The position numbers and the translations under genes were made by a program. The notes beneath the pieces are model-generated. The model saw only the letters and a list, made by a program, of their open reading frames with translations, ran no database searches and was not told where the DNA came from. From Dongia mobilis (GTDB lineage: Bacteria > Pseudomonadota > Alphaproteobacteria > Dongiales > Dongiaceae), in the NCBI RefSeq assembly GCF_004363235.1, contig NZ_SNYW01000009.1, positions 248,001 through 312,000 on the forward strand: a stretch of DNA of 64,000 bases. The letters run 5' to 3'. Below are positions 8,724 through 17,633 of this stretch, piece after piece. The number at the start of each line of letters is the position of its first letter. Position 1 is the stretch's first letter.

Positions 8724-9751
8724 TCTGGCCAGCCTGCCGCTTTCCATCGGGGTTGCCGCAGATGATCGAGACCTTGGAATTCGACGAATTTGCACATCGC
8801 CGCCCAGAGATGGTCACCATAACGGAACGGTGCAAATGCCTCCCCCATCCCGGGAACTGGCGTGATCTCGGCATCCACCCGGGGCTCATAGAAGTACGGG
8901 ATCGAATGGCGGCTGCGCCCTCTATGGGCAATCACCCGGTGCCGCGTGGCCCGGATGCGGCCGCCGGTCCAGCGCTCCAGCAGCTTGCCGAAATTGACCG
9001 CCAGGGTGCCGCCGACCGGCGGCACGTCGATCCATGAGCCGTCGCGTGCCTGCGCCTGCAATCCCGGCACGCCATCCTGGGCCAGCAGGGTCACGAAGCC
9101 GGAATCGACATGGGCGGCACCGGCCAGGTCAACCAGTCGCCCCAGATGTTCGACCCTGATATCGCCGGCTTTCGCACCATCAAAGCTTTCAGGCGGCCTG
9201 ACGGGATAATGCAGCAGCCGGAGGGTCGAGATGCCGCCGGCAAAGGCTTCGGCAAAGACGGCTTCCGGCAGGCCGAGGCTACGCGCCAGCGACCGCAGCA
9301 GAGCCTCGCCGACCTGCTCCATGGCCAGATAATAGCGGGCCATATCGGCGCGCCAGCCGGGCAGGAGTTCCTCCGGCGGCAGCGGCGTGGCTTCGCAAAG
9401 TGGGTCGCCGGGATCAATCCGCGACGGTCCGTGCGCGATATCCGGCCCCAGATCCATGCCCTCCTTGTAGGTTGGCAGGCCGTTCTGCAGCGGAAACCAG
9501 CCCCGATACTGGTTGGGCTGGCCCGGCCGGAACTTGGCGCGCCACAGCTTGGCGCGTTCGGTCGGAGCCAACTCGAACAGCCGCAGCAGGGCCACATTGG
9601 CCGGGACCGGCGGAAATCCCCGGATCAGCATGAACCCGATATCCCTGGCGGCGGCGCAGATGGCGGAATCCACCTGGTCGCGCCCGGCCCCACCGGCCCC
9701 GAACAGGGGCGCGATGTCGATTTCGGGAACCTGCCTGTCCATGGGCGTCAT
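8720..9751 (-). CDS. Isopenicillin-N-synthase-like 2-oxoglutarate/Fe(II) oxygenase
   Basis: 343 residues. An N-terminal DIOX_N-like block starts at PEIDIAPLF and includes ARDIGFMLIRGFP. The iron ligands are visible as AAHVDSGFVTLL (H-x-D) and TRHRVIAHRGRSRHSIPYF (distal His plus the R-x-S oxoglutarate-binding motif). This places it in the plant-type/IPNS-like branch of non-haem iron oxygenases. The specific substrate is unknown. It overlaps the GH114-type gene by four bases, so the two are probably co-expressed. Confidence 0.87.
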   Translation of the reverse strand: MTPMDRQVPEIDIAPLFGAGGAGRDQVDSAICAAARDIGFMLIRGFPPVPANVALLRLFELAPTERAKLWRAKFRPGQPNQYRGWFPLQNGLPTYKEGMDLGPDIAHGPSRIDPGDPLCEATPLPPEELLPGWRADMARYYLAMEQVGEALLRSLARSLGLPEAVFAEAFAGGISTLRLLHYPVRPPESFDGAKAGDIRVEHLGRLVDLAGAAHVDSGFVTLLAQDGVPGLQAQARDGSWIDVPPVGGTLAVNFGKLLERWTGGRIRATRHRVIAHRGRSRHSIPYFYEPRVDAEITPVPGMGEAFAPFRYGDHLWAAMCKFVEFQGLDHLRQPRWKAAGWPE

Positions 9752-9854
9752 GGCTTGAGGCTAAGCCACGGGGCCGCCGCCACAAATGCCATTTGTCGAT
9801 AGGTCGATCCGTTTTGGCTATAGTGCCCCGCCTTGCCCCGAAGAGAACCCGACC

Positions 9855-10691
9855 ATGCCAGAGACGACCCCCGCCATTTCCGACTCCGCCCGCGAACTCG
9901 ACCGCCTGTTGGCGATCATGGCACGGCTGCGCGATCCGAAATCCGGCTGTCCCTGGGATCTCGAGCAGGATTTCCGTTCCATCGTCCAGCACACGATCGA
10001 GGAAGCCTATGAGGTCGCCGATGCCATCGAAAAGGATGACATGGCAGCGCTGGTCGGCGAGCTGGGGGATTTCATGTTCCAGGTCGTATTCTATGCCCAG
10101 ATGGCGCGCGAGGCCGGTCATTTTTCGATGGTGGATGTTCTTAAATCCATCAATATCAAGATGATAGAGCGGCATCCTCATGTGTTTTCCAGCGTCGAGA
10201 TCAATACTGCTTCGGCCCAGACCCTGGCCTGGGAAAACCACAAGGCGGCCGAACGGGCGAAACAGGCCGCAGCCGAGGGTCGCCCGCCCTCGGCCCTTGA
10301 CGGCGTGATCGGCGGCCTGCCCGCCCTGACCCGCGCCGACAAACTTCAGAAACGCGCCGCCCGTATCGGCTTCGACTGGCGCCATGCCGGTGAAGTGGTC
10401 GCCAAGATCGAGGAGGAATTGGCGGAAGTCCGTGCCGAACTCGGCAGCGGCGACCGGGGCAAGCTGGATGAGGAATTGGGCGATCTGCTCTTCGCCGTCA
10501 CCAATCTGGCGCGCCATCTGGAGATCGATGCGGAGGGCGCCCTGCGCCGCGCCAATGCCAAATTCGAGCGCCGTTTTCGCCAAGTCGAAGAGCGCCTGCG
10601 CGCCGAAAACCTGGACCCGGCAAACGCCGGCCTCGACCGCATGGAAGAAGCCTGGAATGCCGTCAAACGCGCCGAAGCAAGGGAGAGCTGA
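9855..10691 (+). CDS. mazG: Nucleoside triphosphate pyrophosphohydrolase MazG
   Basis: 278 residues with two MazG domains. The first has EEAYEVADAIEKDD and GELGDFMFQVVFYAQMA; the second has EEELAEVRAEL and DEELGDLLFAVTNLARHL. These E-x-x-E/E-x-x-D helices bind Mg2+. MazG hydrolyses NTPs to NMP and pyrophosphate, clearing damaged nucleotides. Start ATG 9855 has AGAG upstream and begins at the usual position for the family; an upstream in-frame ATG at 9786 would add an unlikely leader. A hairpin follows the stop. Confidence 0.95.
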   Translation: MPETTPAISDSARELDRLLAIMARLRDPKSGCPWDLEQDFRSIVQHTIEEAYEVADAIEKDDMAALVGELGDFMFQVVFYAQMAREAGHFSMVDVLKSINIKMIERHPHVFSSVEINTASAQTLAWENHKAAERAKQAAAEGRPPSALDGVIGGLPALTRADKLQKRAARIGFDWRHAGEVVAKIEEELAEVRAELGSGDRGKLDEELGDLLFAVTNLARHLEIDAEGALRRANAKFERRFRQVEERLRAENLDPANAGLDRMEEAWNAVKRAEARES

Positions 10692-10717
10692 ACCCGGTTT
10701 CATGCAAACCGGCTCTC
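10683..10717. terminator. Hairpin between convergent mazG and marR-type genes
   Basis: CCGGTTT (10694-10700) pairs with AAACCGG (10706-10712) around a five-base loop, extended imperfectly outward by GAGAGC/GCTCTC-type bases. There is no clear T tract on either side, so it may be a weak or Rho-assisted terminator for the two converging genes. Confidence 0.35.
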
Positions 10718-11243
10718 ATGCAACCACACCGCAACCCGGCGTCAGCGGGCAACGATCCTGCGGGCAGGCCCGCTCGTCGCACAGGCGGCAGGCGCTGTCG
10801 GTGGAGACTTCGTCCCTTTCCCGCGCCGCTGCGCGCAGCATCTTATCGAGAAGCTCCGACAGGGTCGCTCGTTCTTCGGCGTCGAGGGCGCTTAGAGCCC
10901 CTGCCAGGACCCGCTCGCGGCCCAGCAACATGGCGCGCACCATGCGTTCGCCGGCGGCGGTCAATTGCAGGGGGCGGGCGCGCCGGTCATTACCCAGCTT
11001 GCGCTCGACCCAGCCTTCCTCAGCCAGGCGATCCACCAAGCGCACGGCGCCGGGCTGGGACAAATGGACGATGCGGGCCAGGCGATCCACCGTGATGCCC
11101 GGTGATTGGCCGAGCACGATAAGGGCCGCCCAGTCGCTTTCCCCGATCGCGGTCAGATCGCCGAGCTCCGAGCGGATGCCGTCCATGGTGACGAGGGCGA
11201 ATGCACCCAGAAGATTGGCGGTGCGGTTATCCGCCCTGGTCAT
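10716..11243 (-). CDS. MarR-family transcriptional regulator with cysteine-rich C-terminal tail
   Basis: 175 residues. The winged helix-turn-helix is visible as IGESDWAALIVLGQSPGITVDRLARIVHLSQPGAVRLVDRLAEEGWVER followed by the wing DRRARPLQLTAAGE. The last ~25 residues hold five cysteines (pattern C-x2-C-x4-C-x4-C-x5-C), which could bind metal or sense redox state. Start ATG 11243 is preceded by AAGGAG and overlaps the stop of the arginase-family gene by four bases, making a two-gene operon. A 21-base inverted repeat in the operon promoter region is the likely autoregulatory operator. Confidence 0.87.
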   Translation of the reverse strand: MTRADNRTANLLGAFALVTMDGIRSELGDLTAIGESDWAALIVLGQSPGITVDRLARIVHLSQPGAVRLVDRLAEEGWVERKLGNDRRARPLQLTAAGERMVRAMLLGRERVLAGALSALDAEERATLSELLDKMLRAAARERDEVSTDSACRLCDERACPQDRCPLTPGCGVVA

Positions 11244-12157
11244 GTGGCAGCTCCTTGCAGGGCATCCACCAGCAGGGTAGCCAGGCGCCGCCCCGCCGCG
11301 TGGTCGTGGTCCTTTTCCGGATTGTAGCAGGCGACCGACAGGCCGATCAGGCCGGGAGAAGCGGCAAGTCCCTTCACCAGCATCGTGAAATCGGCCCAGG
11401 ACAAGCCGCCCTGCTGCAGGTAGTCGGTTGCAGAAAATGTTGCAGGGTCAAGTACATCGACATCGATCGCGAGCCAAAACGGGATCCCCTGCCCGGCGAA
11501 TTTGCTGCAGGCTTGCTGCGCAACATGAGCGGCGCCCTGACGGACCACGTCATCCACCTGCCAGAAGGCCAGCGCCGGCGAAAAATCCCTCGGGAGCAGC
11601 GAGCCGATGCCGGCGGCATCCTCAAGGTCCCGCGGCCCGATCAGGGCGACATCCGCCGGCTGCACACTGGCACCGCCGGCAGCCGCCATCCAGACCTCCG
11701 GACCCCTGCCCAACAGGGTGGCAAGCGGCATGTCCGCGGCTTCACCTTTGGGCGAGGTCACGCCGTCATATAGGTCGAGATGCCCGTCGAGATAGGCAAT
11801 GCCTGCTTGGCCGAAGGCATCGCGCACCCCGGCCATGGCACCCACCACCTGGGTGCAGCAGCCGCCGAGCAGGATCGGTCGCCGGCCGTCATGCAGGATG
11901 GCGGCAACGGACCGGCGCAGTTCGATGGTCACTTCGGCGACGTCGCGGCTGCCGATAAGGCCGCTGGCCTGGTCACGCTCCCGATTGCGGATCTGCTGCC
12001 CGATATCGCCGCGATCGGTTTCGGCCACATGGCCCCAGTCAGCCGCCATCCGCAGCACGCCGGGGCTGAATTCCGTCCCGCCAGCCCCGCCCACGGAATC
12101 GATGGGTGCGCCGAGCAGGTTGAATGGCAAATGCTGCAGGAACAGGTCCGAAGTCAT
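11240..12157 (-). CDS. Arginase/agmatinase-superfamily protein with altered first metal motif
   Basis: 305 residues from ATG 12157. It has the ureohydrolase fold signatures FNLLGAPID, YLDGHLDLYDG (second motif D-x-H-x-D) and AIDVDVLDPATF (third motif D-x-D-x-x-D). The first motif, normally GGDHS, reads LGGCCTQ, so the usual metal-binding His is replaced by Cys. It is co-transcribed with a MarR regulator (four-base overlap). Upstream ATGs lie inside the operator-like repeat, so they are unlikely starts. It may hydrolyse a guanidino or amide substrate, or be catalytically altered. Confidence 0.75.
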   Translation of the reverse strand: MTSDLFLQHLPFNLLGAPIDSVGGAGGTEFSPGVLRMAADWGHVAETDRGDIGQQIRNRERDQASGLIGSRDVAEVTIELRRSVAAILHDGRRPILLGGCCTQVVGAMAGVRDAFGQAGIAYLDGHLDLYDGVTSPKGEAADMPLATLLGRGPEVWMAAAGGASVQPADVALIGPRDLEDAAGIGSLLPRDFSPALAFWQVDDVVRQGAAHVAQQACSKFAGQGIPFWLAIDVDVLDPATFSATDYLQQGGLSWADFTMLVKGLAASPGLIGLSVACYNPEKDHDHAAGRRLATLLVDALQGAAT

Positions 12158-12191
12158 GGGAGTCCAATCGAAATGAGGCCGAGTGGCAAAT

Positions 12192-12212
12192 ATATGCATA
12201 ACGCATGCATAT
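12192..12212. promoter_or_regulatory. Perfect inverted repeat, probable MarR operator
   Basis: ATATGCAT (12192-12199) and ATGCATAT (12205-12212) are perfect inverted arms with a five-base spacer AACGC. The repeat lies about 35 bases upstream of the arginase-family start in an AT-rich stretch that holds the operon promoter. MarR dimers bind dyads of about this size, and the marR-type gene is the second gene of this operon, so autoregulation is likely. Confidence 0.6.
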
Positions 12213-12306
12213 GTCAATTTTTGCGATATTTAGTTATATCAATTATTTATATTCAGATGATTACGTCGATTTCTTAAAGTAAACTCCAAGAAAGCGAATA
12301 CCGCGC

Positions 12307-13542
12307 TTACTTGAATTTCGGCGCCTTGGCCTTTTCATATTCCGGCTCAGGGCCTATGAAAGGGTGGGTTTCATCGCGTCCCTTCCCTGCCCGGCCGGGG
12401 CGCTTCAACGACATGGAGAGGATGATCAGGCCGAGTACCGCGGCCGCAATCGAGCCGCCATAGACCCCGACCCGCACCGGGGCCGCCAGCGCCGGGTCGC
12501 TGAAGGCCAGCGCGCCGATGAACAGGCTCATGGTAAAGCCGATACCGGCGATGAGGCCGAGGCCCACCAGTTGCATGACATTGCCCGGCGGCCGGGTCCG
12601 CAGCAGCATCGCCGCAAGCATGGTGGCCAGCGTGATGCCGACCGGCTTGCCGAGGGCAAGGCCGAGGCCGGCGCCAAGAGCAACCGGATGAACCAGGACG
12701 TCGACGATTCCGGCAGCAAAAGAAACCCCCGCTGCCGAGACCGCGAAAACCGGCATCACGCCATAGAGCACCCAGGGGCGCAGCAAGTGCTCGGCATCAT
12801 GCAGGGGCGACCCGCCCTCCTTGTCACGCAGGGGAATGACCGCGGCCGCGAGAACACCGGCGATGGTCGGGTTTACACCCGAATTCTGCATCGAGACCCA
12901 GAGCGGAACCGCCAGCAGCGCATAGGCGCCGAGGCTCCGCACCTTGAATCGGTTGAGCACCACCAGCAGGGCCAGCCAGCCTGCCGCCCAGCCGAGCCAT
13001 TCGACCTGGAGGCCGCTGGTGTAGACAAAGGCAACGATCAGGATGGCGCCGAGGTCATCGACCACGGCCACGGCCAGCAGGAAGGCCTTGAGCGGCGCCG
13101 GCACCCGGCTGCCCAGCAGCGACAGGACGCCGAGGGCAAAGGCGATGTCGGTAGCCGAGGGAATGGCCCAGCCGGCGACGAATTCGCCGGTGCCGGCGAT
13201 GCCAAGATAGATGGCGGCGGGAACCGCCATGCCGCCGAGCGCTCCGGCGATGGGCAATGCCGCCGCACGCAAATCGGCCAGTTGGCCTTCGAGCAGTTCG
13301 CGCTTCAATTCCATGCCGGCAAAGAAGAAGAAGATCGCCATCAGCGCGTTCTTGATCCAATAGGCCAACGGCATCTCGATGCTGCCGGCACCGAATGCGA
13401 CGACGCCCTTGGTCTTCAGCAGATATTCATAGCTTGGCCCCAGCGGCGAATTGGCGATGACCAGCGCAACGATGGCGCAACCGACCAGGACCACGCCCGG
13501 AATGGCGTCCTTGGGCAGGGATTTCAGCAGAGACAAAGTCAT
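12307..13542 (-). CDS. nhaA: Na+/H+ antiporter NhaA
   Basis: 411 residues and strongly hydrophobic, with about 11-12 membrane helices. Family signatures include IKNALMAIFFFFAGMELKRELLEG, WAIPSATDIAFALGVLSLLG (containing the Asp pair region essential for Na+/H+ exchange) and AVVDDLGAILIVAFVY. It exports Na+ in exchange for protons across the inner membrane, supporting pH and salt homeostasis. I chose ATG 13542 with GAGGA upstream; the frame is open further upstream but that part is not NhaA-like. The 204-base gap to the next gene shows no clear feature. Confidence 0.95.
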   Translation of the reverse strand: MTLSLLKSLPKDAIPGVVLVGCAIVALVIANSPLGPSYEYLLKTKGVVAFGAGSIEMPLAYWIKNALMAIFFFFAGMELKRELLEGQLADLRAAALPIAGALGGMAVPAAIYLGIAGTGEFVAGWAIPSATDIAFALGVLSLLGSRVPAPLKAFLLAVAVVDDLGAILIVAFVYTSGLQVEWLGWAAGWLALLVVLNRFKVRSLGAYALLAVPLWVSMQNSGVNPTIAGVLAAAVIPLRDKEGGSPLHDAEHLLRPWVLYGVMPVFAVSAAGVSFAAGIVDVLVHPVALGAGLGLALGKPVGITLATMLAAMLLRTRPPGNVMQLVGLGLIAGIGFTMSLFIGALAFSDPALAAPVRVGVYGGSIAAAVLGLIILSMSLKRPGRAGKGRDETHPFIGPEPEYEKAKAPKFK

Positions 13543-13746
13543 CGTCGGCGTATTCCTCGGATCGGATCGTTCACAAAATAGCGCATCCAGCGGATTCCGC
13601 CCCGAGGCGCCCGCCACATACGGCACTTTGGGAGATTTCCCCTATAGCCAGCACCCGCCGCAGCGGGACCTACAGCATATAGGGGGCACTTTGCCGGGGT
13701 TCAAACAAAACCGGCGGCAGGCGGGAAAAAACGCAATCGAAGCCGC

Positions 13747-14613
13747 TCAGGGTTCGGATAGCGGCTGCATGAGCGAGGACGTGTCCCAGCGCCCTCCGCC
13801 ACGCCTCTGGATGCGGGCATAGAATTGGTCGACCAGGGCCGTCACCGGCAATTGCGCGCCGTTGCGCTTGGCTTCCGCGAGGCAGATGCCAAGATCCTTG
13901 CGCATCCAGTCGACGGCAAAGCCGAAATCGAACTTGCCCTCGAGCATGGTGAGACCGCGATTCTCCATCTGCCAGGACTGCGCCGCCCCCTTGGAGATGA
14001 CCTCGAGGAGCCGGGCACCGTCGAGCCCGGCTTTCTGGGCGAAATGCATGCCCTCGGCCAGCGCCTGCACCAGCCCGGCGATGCAGATCTGGTTGACCAT
14101 CTTGGCCAGCTGCCCGGATCCGGCTGGCCCCATAAGAACGCAAGCCCGGGCATAACAATCGATCACCGGCTTGGCGCGTTCGAATACCGCCGGTTCGCCG
14201 CCCACCATCACTGTCAGCTTGCCGTTCTCGGCCCCTGCCTGGCCGCCGGACACCGGCGCATCGAGAAAGCCCACCCCAGCCTGTCGCGCGCCAGCCTCGA
14301 TTTCCCGCGCCACCTCGGCCGAGGCGGTGGTGTGGTCGACCAGGATCGCCCCGCCGGACATGCCGGCCAAGGCACCCGCATCGCCATAGACGACCGAACG
14401 CAGGTCATCGTCATTGCCGACGCAGGCAAAGACGATCTCGGCCCCTGCCGCCGCCGCCCTCGGCGTCGGGGCTGCGGCACCGCCATGGGTCGCCACCCAT
14501 TTTTCCGCCTTTGCTGCCGACCGGTTGAACACCGTGACGTCATGCCCGGCGCGCTTGAGGTGCCCGGCCATGGGATATCCCATCACGCCCAGGCCCAGGA
14601 ATGCGACCTTCAT
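13747..14613 (-). CDS. NAD(P)-dependent beta-hydroxyacid dehydrogenase (3-hydroxyisobutyrate dehydrogenase family)
   Basis: 288 residues. The dinucleotide-binding motif GLGVMGYPMAGHLKRAGH lies at the N-terminus, VDHTTASAEVAREI and APVSGGQAGAENGKLTVMVGG follow, and the catalytic lysine is in GSGQLAKMVNQI near residue 170. The family oxidises 3-hydroxyisobutyrate or reduces tartronate semialdehyde (GlxR); the sequence alone does not decide which. The start has a strong GAGGAG ribosome site. It lies just downstream, on the same strand, of the inositol-monophosphatase-like gene. Confidence 0.88.
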   Translation of the reverse strand: MKVAFLGLGVMGYPMAGHLKRAGHDVTVFNRSAAKAEKWVATHGGAAAPTPRAAAAGAEIVFACVGNDDDLRSVVYGDAGALAGMSGGAILVDHTTASAEVAREIEAGARQAGVGFLDAPVSGGQAGAENGKLTVMVGGEPAVFERAKPVIDCYARACVLMGPAGSGQLAKMVNQICIAGLVQALAEGMHFAQKAGLDGARLLEVISKGAAQSWQMENRGLTMLEGKFDFGFAVDWMRKDLGICLAEAKRNGAQLPVTALVDQFYARIQRRGGGRWDTSSLMQPLSEP

Positions 14614-14656
14614 CCGTCAGTCTCCTCTATTGCCCTTCTCTGACCTCGCCGACCAC

Positions 14657-15481
14657 TCATTCGTCACGAAACAGGCGCCGGTGAATATCGCGCCAGGTGT
14701 CGTGGCTGGCGGCAGACAGGATGCCAGCCGCCTGCAGTGCCTCGCTAGGACGGTAGCTCTCGTCATGGCGGATATAGCCGATATGACCGCCCAGTTCGCG
14801 CACGATTAGGGCACCCGGCGCATGGTCCCATGGCATGATGCCGCTGAAAAAGGTGAAGTCGATTTCGCCCTTGGCCATGCGCACATAGTCGATCCCGGCA
14901 GCCCGGCTGCTCTTCACCTGGTTTACCTGGTCGCGGCGGCGATCGACCATCTGCGCGATGCCCGGTGCGCCGCGCTGGCCATAGGCCAGGATGCCTTTGG
15001 GTTCTGCCGGCTGCCGAAAGCGCACCGCCGCGCGGCCGTCAATGGCGACACCCTGCCCCTTCAATGCGATCGCCATCTCGCCGCTAACTGGATGGTGGAT
15101 CCAACTGGCCAGAATGTCGTCGGCCAGGATCAGGGCCAGCATGGAAACGAAACCTTCGCGTCCGGCGGCGAAATTGCCGGTCCCGTCGATCGGATCGACC
15201 ACCCAGACCGGCGCCGTGCCTGCCAGCGCCTTGATGATCTCGGGATTCTTGGCAGTTGCCTCTTCGCCCACCACGACCGAGCCCGGCAGCATCGCCTCCA
15301 GGCGCGGCGTCAGGGCAAGTTCGGCCGATTCATCGGCGATGGTCACGAAATCGCCCGGCGATTTCTGCCGCGTTTCGCCCTCCTTGAGGTTGCGGAAACG
15401 CGGCAGGATCTCGCTCGTCGCCACTTCCCGCAGCAACAGGGCGACGCTCTCGGGGTCAATGCCGAGCAATCCGTTGCTCAC
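14657..15481 (-). CDS. Inositol monophosphatase-family phosphatase
   Basis: 274 residues. Metal-site motifs are visible: VVGEEAT (GEE), WVVDPIDGTGNFAAG (DPIDGT) and MPWDHAPGALIVRELGG (W-D-x-A-x-G). Members dephosphorylate inositol phosphates, histidinol phosphate, NADP or 3'-phosphoadenosine 5'-phosphate; substrate unknown here. The start is GTG 15481, overlapping the stop of the small upstream gene as GTGA, which explains why no ATG is found near the expected N-terminus. The two genes are probably translationally coupled. Confidence 0.85.
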   Translation of the reverse strand: MSNGLLGIDPESVALLLREVATSEILPRFRNLKEGETRQKSPGDFVTIADESAELALTPRLEAMLPGSVVVGEEATAKNPEIIKALAGTAPVWVVDPIDGTGNFAAGREGFVSMLALILADDILASWIHHPVSGEMAIALKGQGVAIDGRAAVRFRQPAEPKGILAYGQRGAPGIAQMVDRRRDQVNQVKSSRAAGIDYVRMAKGEIDFTFFSGIMPWDHAPGALIVRELGGHIGYIRHDESYRPSEALQAAGILSAASHDTWRDIHRRLFRDE

Positions 15482-15735
15482 TTGCGGCCTTCGATCCAGT
15501 CGCGGATATCGTTGTCGCTGTGCAGATAGGCCTCGCCGGATTTCACATCCAGCGATGCCGCGAGGCGCAGCAGGTGCCACATCTCCGGATCGACCGCCTC
15601 CGGGTCCTCGCTCTCGATGTTTTCCTGCACTTCGGCCGCCCACTCCGCCGCGGCCAGCCGGCTGCTGTTTCCCTCCAGCACTGCCTGGAGCAGATCGACT
15701 ATCTCCTGGCGCGTCGGCACCGGCACGTCACTCAT
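15478..15735 (-). CDS. Small acidic protein of unknown function
   Basis: 85 residues, rich in Asp/Glu and predicted soluble and helical. I do not recognise a domain. ATG 15735 begins MSDVPVPTRQEIVDLL. It sits between hflX and the inositol-monophosphatase-like gene and overlaps the latter by four bases. That it is a real gene is supported by the coupling and by protein-like residue use. Conserved patches that might be searched are EWAAEVQENIES and HSDNDIRDWIEG. Confidence 0.65.
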   Translation of the reverse strand: MSDVPVPTRQEIVDLLQAVLEGNSSRLAAAEWAAEVQENIESEDPEAVDPEMWHLLRLAASLDVKSGEAYLHSDNDIRDWIEGRK

Positions 15736-15763
15736 GATCCGTCCCTCTTCCTGAATCCCCGGC

Positions 15764-17140
15764 TCACGTATCCCTGGCCGCCCGTTGCCGCGCAAAACGC
15801 TGCACGTCCTCCGGCGAGAGCCGGACGGTCAGTTCGGCAAAGTCGTCGGTGTCGCGTCGCTCCAGCACCTCGCCATGGGCATGCAGCCAGGCCATCGCCG
15901 CGCCATCGGCGTGATCCAGGCGATAGGTTTCGACGACGCGCTGCGCCGAGAGGCGCCGGTCGATCGCCGCCAGCAGGTCGTCCAACCCCTCGCCGGTCAC
16001 GGCGGAGATCGGCTTCTGGCGCGGGTCGCGGGCCGCCTGCGCCAGCAGCGCCGCGCGCATCTCCGGGGCCAGGAGGTCGACCTTGTTCAGCACTTCAAAC
16101 ATGTTGTCGGTGACTTCGTGGCCGAGGCCCAGGCCCTGAAGGACGCCTTCGACATCCGCCTTCTGCCCATCCGTCTCGGGGTGGGAAACGTCGCGCACAT
16201 GCAACAGGACGTCCGCCTCCAGCACCTCCTCCAGCGTGGCGCGGAACGCCGCAACCAATTCCGTCGGCAGGTCGGAGATGAAGCCGACCGTATCCGACAG
16301 GATCACCTCGCGCCCCGAGGGCAGCTTCACCCGCCGCATGGTCGGATCGAGGGTCGCGAACAGCAGGTCGGCCGCCATCACCGTGGCGCGGGTCAGGCGA
16401 TTGAAGAGGGTCGACTTGCCGGCATTGGTATAACCGACCAGCGCCACCACCGGATAAGGCACGCGCCGGCGGGCCTGCCGGTGCAGCGCGCGGGTGCGCT
16501 TTACGTCCTCGAGGTCCTTCTTGATGCGCACGATGCGCTCGTCGATCAGGCGGCGGTCCATTTCGATCTGGCTTTCGCCCGGACCGCCGATGAAGCCGAA
16601 GCCGCCACGCTGACGCTCGAGATGGGTCCAGGAGCGGACCAGTCGGCTGCGCTGGTAGGAGAGTGCCGCTAGTTCGACCTGCATCTGGCCTTCCCGGGTG
16701 CGGGCGCGCTCGCCGAAGATCTCGAGGATCAGGCCGGTCCGGTCGATGACCTTGACCTTCCACTCCTTCTCCAGGTTGCGCTGCTGAACCGGCGTCAGTG
16801 CCGCGTCGAACACGACCAGGCCGACCTGCTTCTCGGCGATCATCTGGGTCAGCCGCTCGACATTGCCCATGCCGATGAGCGTCGAGGGGCGCGGCTCGCC
16901 CACGCGCACGATCTCGCCGGCGACGACGTTAAGGTCGATCGCCCGGGCCAGCCCGCAGGCCTCCTCGAGGCGCGTCTCCGGCGTACGCCCGCCGCCATAC
17001 TGCGCGCGCGGCCCGCTCTTGAAGGCGGGATGCAGCACCAGGGCGCGGTCGCCATGACGGATGCCGTCGATGTCGAGATGGGCGCCATCGGCGGATGCGC
17101 CGGAAACCTGATTGATGTCGGCCTGATCGATCGTCGTCAA
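15764..17140 (-). CDS. hflX: GTPase HflX
   Basis: 458 residues. The N-terminal HflX domain is followed by a coiled-coil/linker with the family stretch [15 protein letters not shown], then the GTPase domain: G1 [13 protein letters not shown]3 [10 protein letters not shown] and G4 LNKVDLL. HflX binds the 50S subunit and splits stalled ribosomes under stress. Start TTG 17140 is chosen because GAAGG lies eight bases upstream and no ATG is available near the N-terminus. It follows hfq, the arrangement common to many proteobacteria. Confidence 0.95.
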   Translation of the reverse strand: MTTIDQADINQVSGASADGAHLDIDGIRHGDRALVLHPAFKSGPRAQYGGGRTPETRLEEACGLARAIDLNVVAGEIVRVGEPRPSTLIGMGNVERLTQMIAEKQVGLVVFDAALTPVQQRNLEKEWKVKVIDRTGLILEIFGERARTREGQMQVELAALSYQRSRLVRSWTHLERQRGGFGFIGGPGESQIEMDRRLIDERIVRIKKDLEDVKRTRALHRQARRRVPYPVVALVGYTNAGKSTLFNRLTRATVMAADLLFATLDPTMRRVKLPSGREVILSDTVGFISDLPTELVAAFRATLEEVLEADVLLHVRDVSHPETDGQKADVEGVLQGLGLGHEVTDNMFEVLNKVDLLAPEMRAALLAQAARDPRQKPISAVTGEGLDDLLAAIDRRLSAQRVVETYRLDHADGAAMAWLHAHGEVLERRDTDDFAELTVRLSPEDVQRFARQRAARDT

Positions 17141-17169
17141 AATGTGACCTTCAGGGCAGGTAGGGCAGT

Positions 17170-17421
17170 TCAGCCCTCTTCGCCCTCTTTCTGTGGCTCG
17201 AACAACTGGATGGGCGTTCCCGGCATGATGGTCGAGATGGCGTGCTTATAAACCAGCTGGACGTGGGAATCGCGGCGCAGCAGCACCGAGAAGTTGTCGA
17301 ACCAAGTCACGATCCCCTGCAGTTTCACACCGTTGACCAGGAAGATGGTGACCGGAATCTTGTTCTTGCGGATGTTGTTGAGGAAGACGTCCTGGACGCT
17401 TTGTGATTTTTCGTTCGCCAT
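17170..17421 (-). CDS. hfq: RNA chaperone Hfq
   Basis: 83 residues with both Sm motifs: Sm1 spans [20 protein letters not shown] and the [14 protein letters not shown] strand, Sm2 is [13 protein letters not shown]. Hfq forms a hexamer that pairs small RNAs with mRNAs. The acidic C-terminal tail is short, as in other alphaproteobacteria. ATG 17421 has AAAGGAT upstream; the longer frame upstream is not Hfq-like. Located between the HAD phosphatase and hflX. Confidence 0.97.
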   Translation of the reverse strand: MANEKSQSVQDVFLNNIRKNKIPVTIFLVNGVKLQGIVTWFDNFSVLLRRDSHVQLVYKHAISTIMPGTPIQLFEPQKEGEEG

Positions 17422-17633
17422 CGTCCGATCCTTTTCTCGTTGGGCCCATGCCTTTGGGGCCGATTTTTTGTTGTCGGGCGGTGCCGCCCAAGCAGGCAAG
17501 CATGCGCCCGCCCGCGGCGCCGCGCAACTCTCCTGCCCGCCTTTCGTTAACACAGATCGCGACGGAAGGAAATCGCCCCGCCGGCCGGCCCGGAAGGGCC
17601 ATCTTCAAAGGCCCGGGTGGCCTTCTTCCCGCT

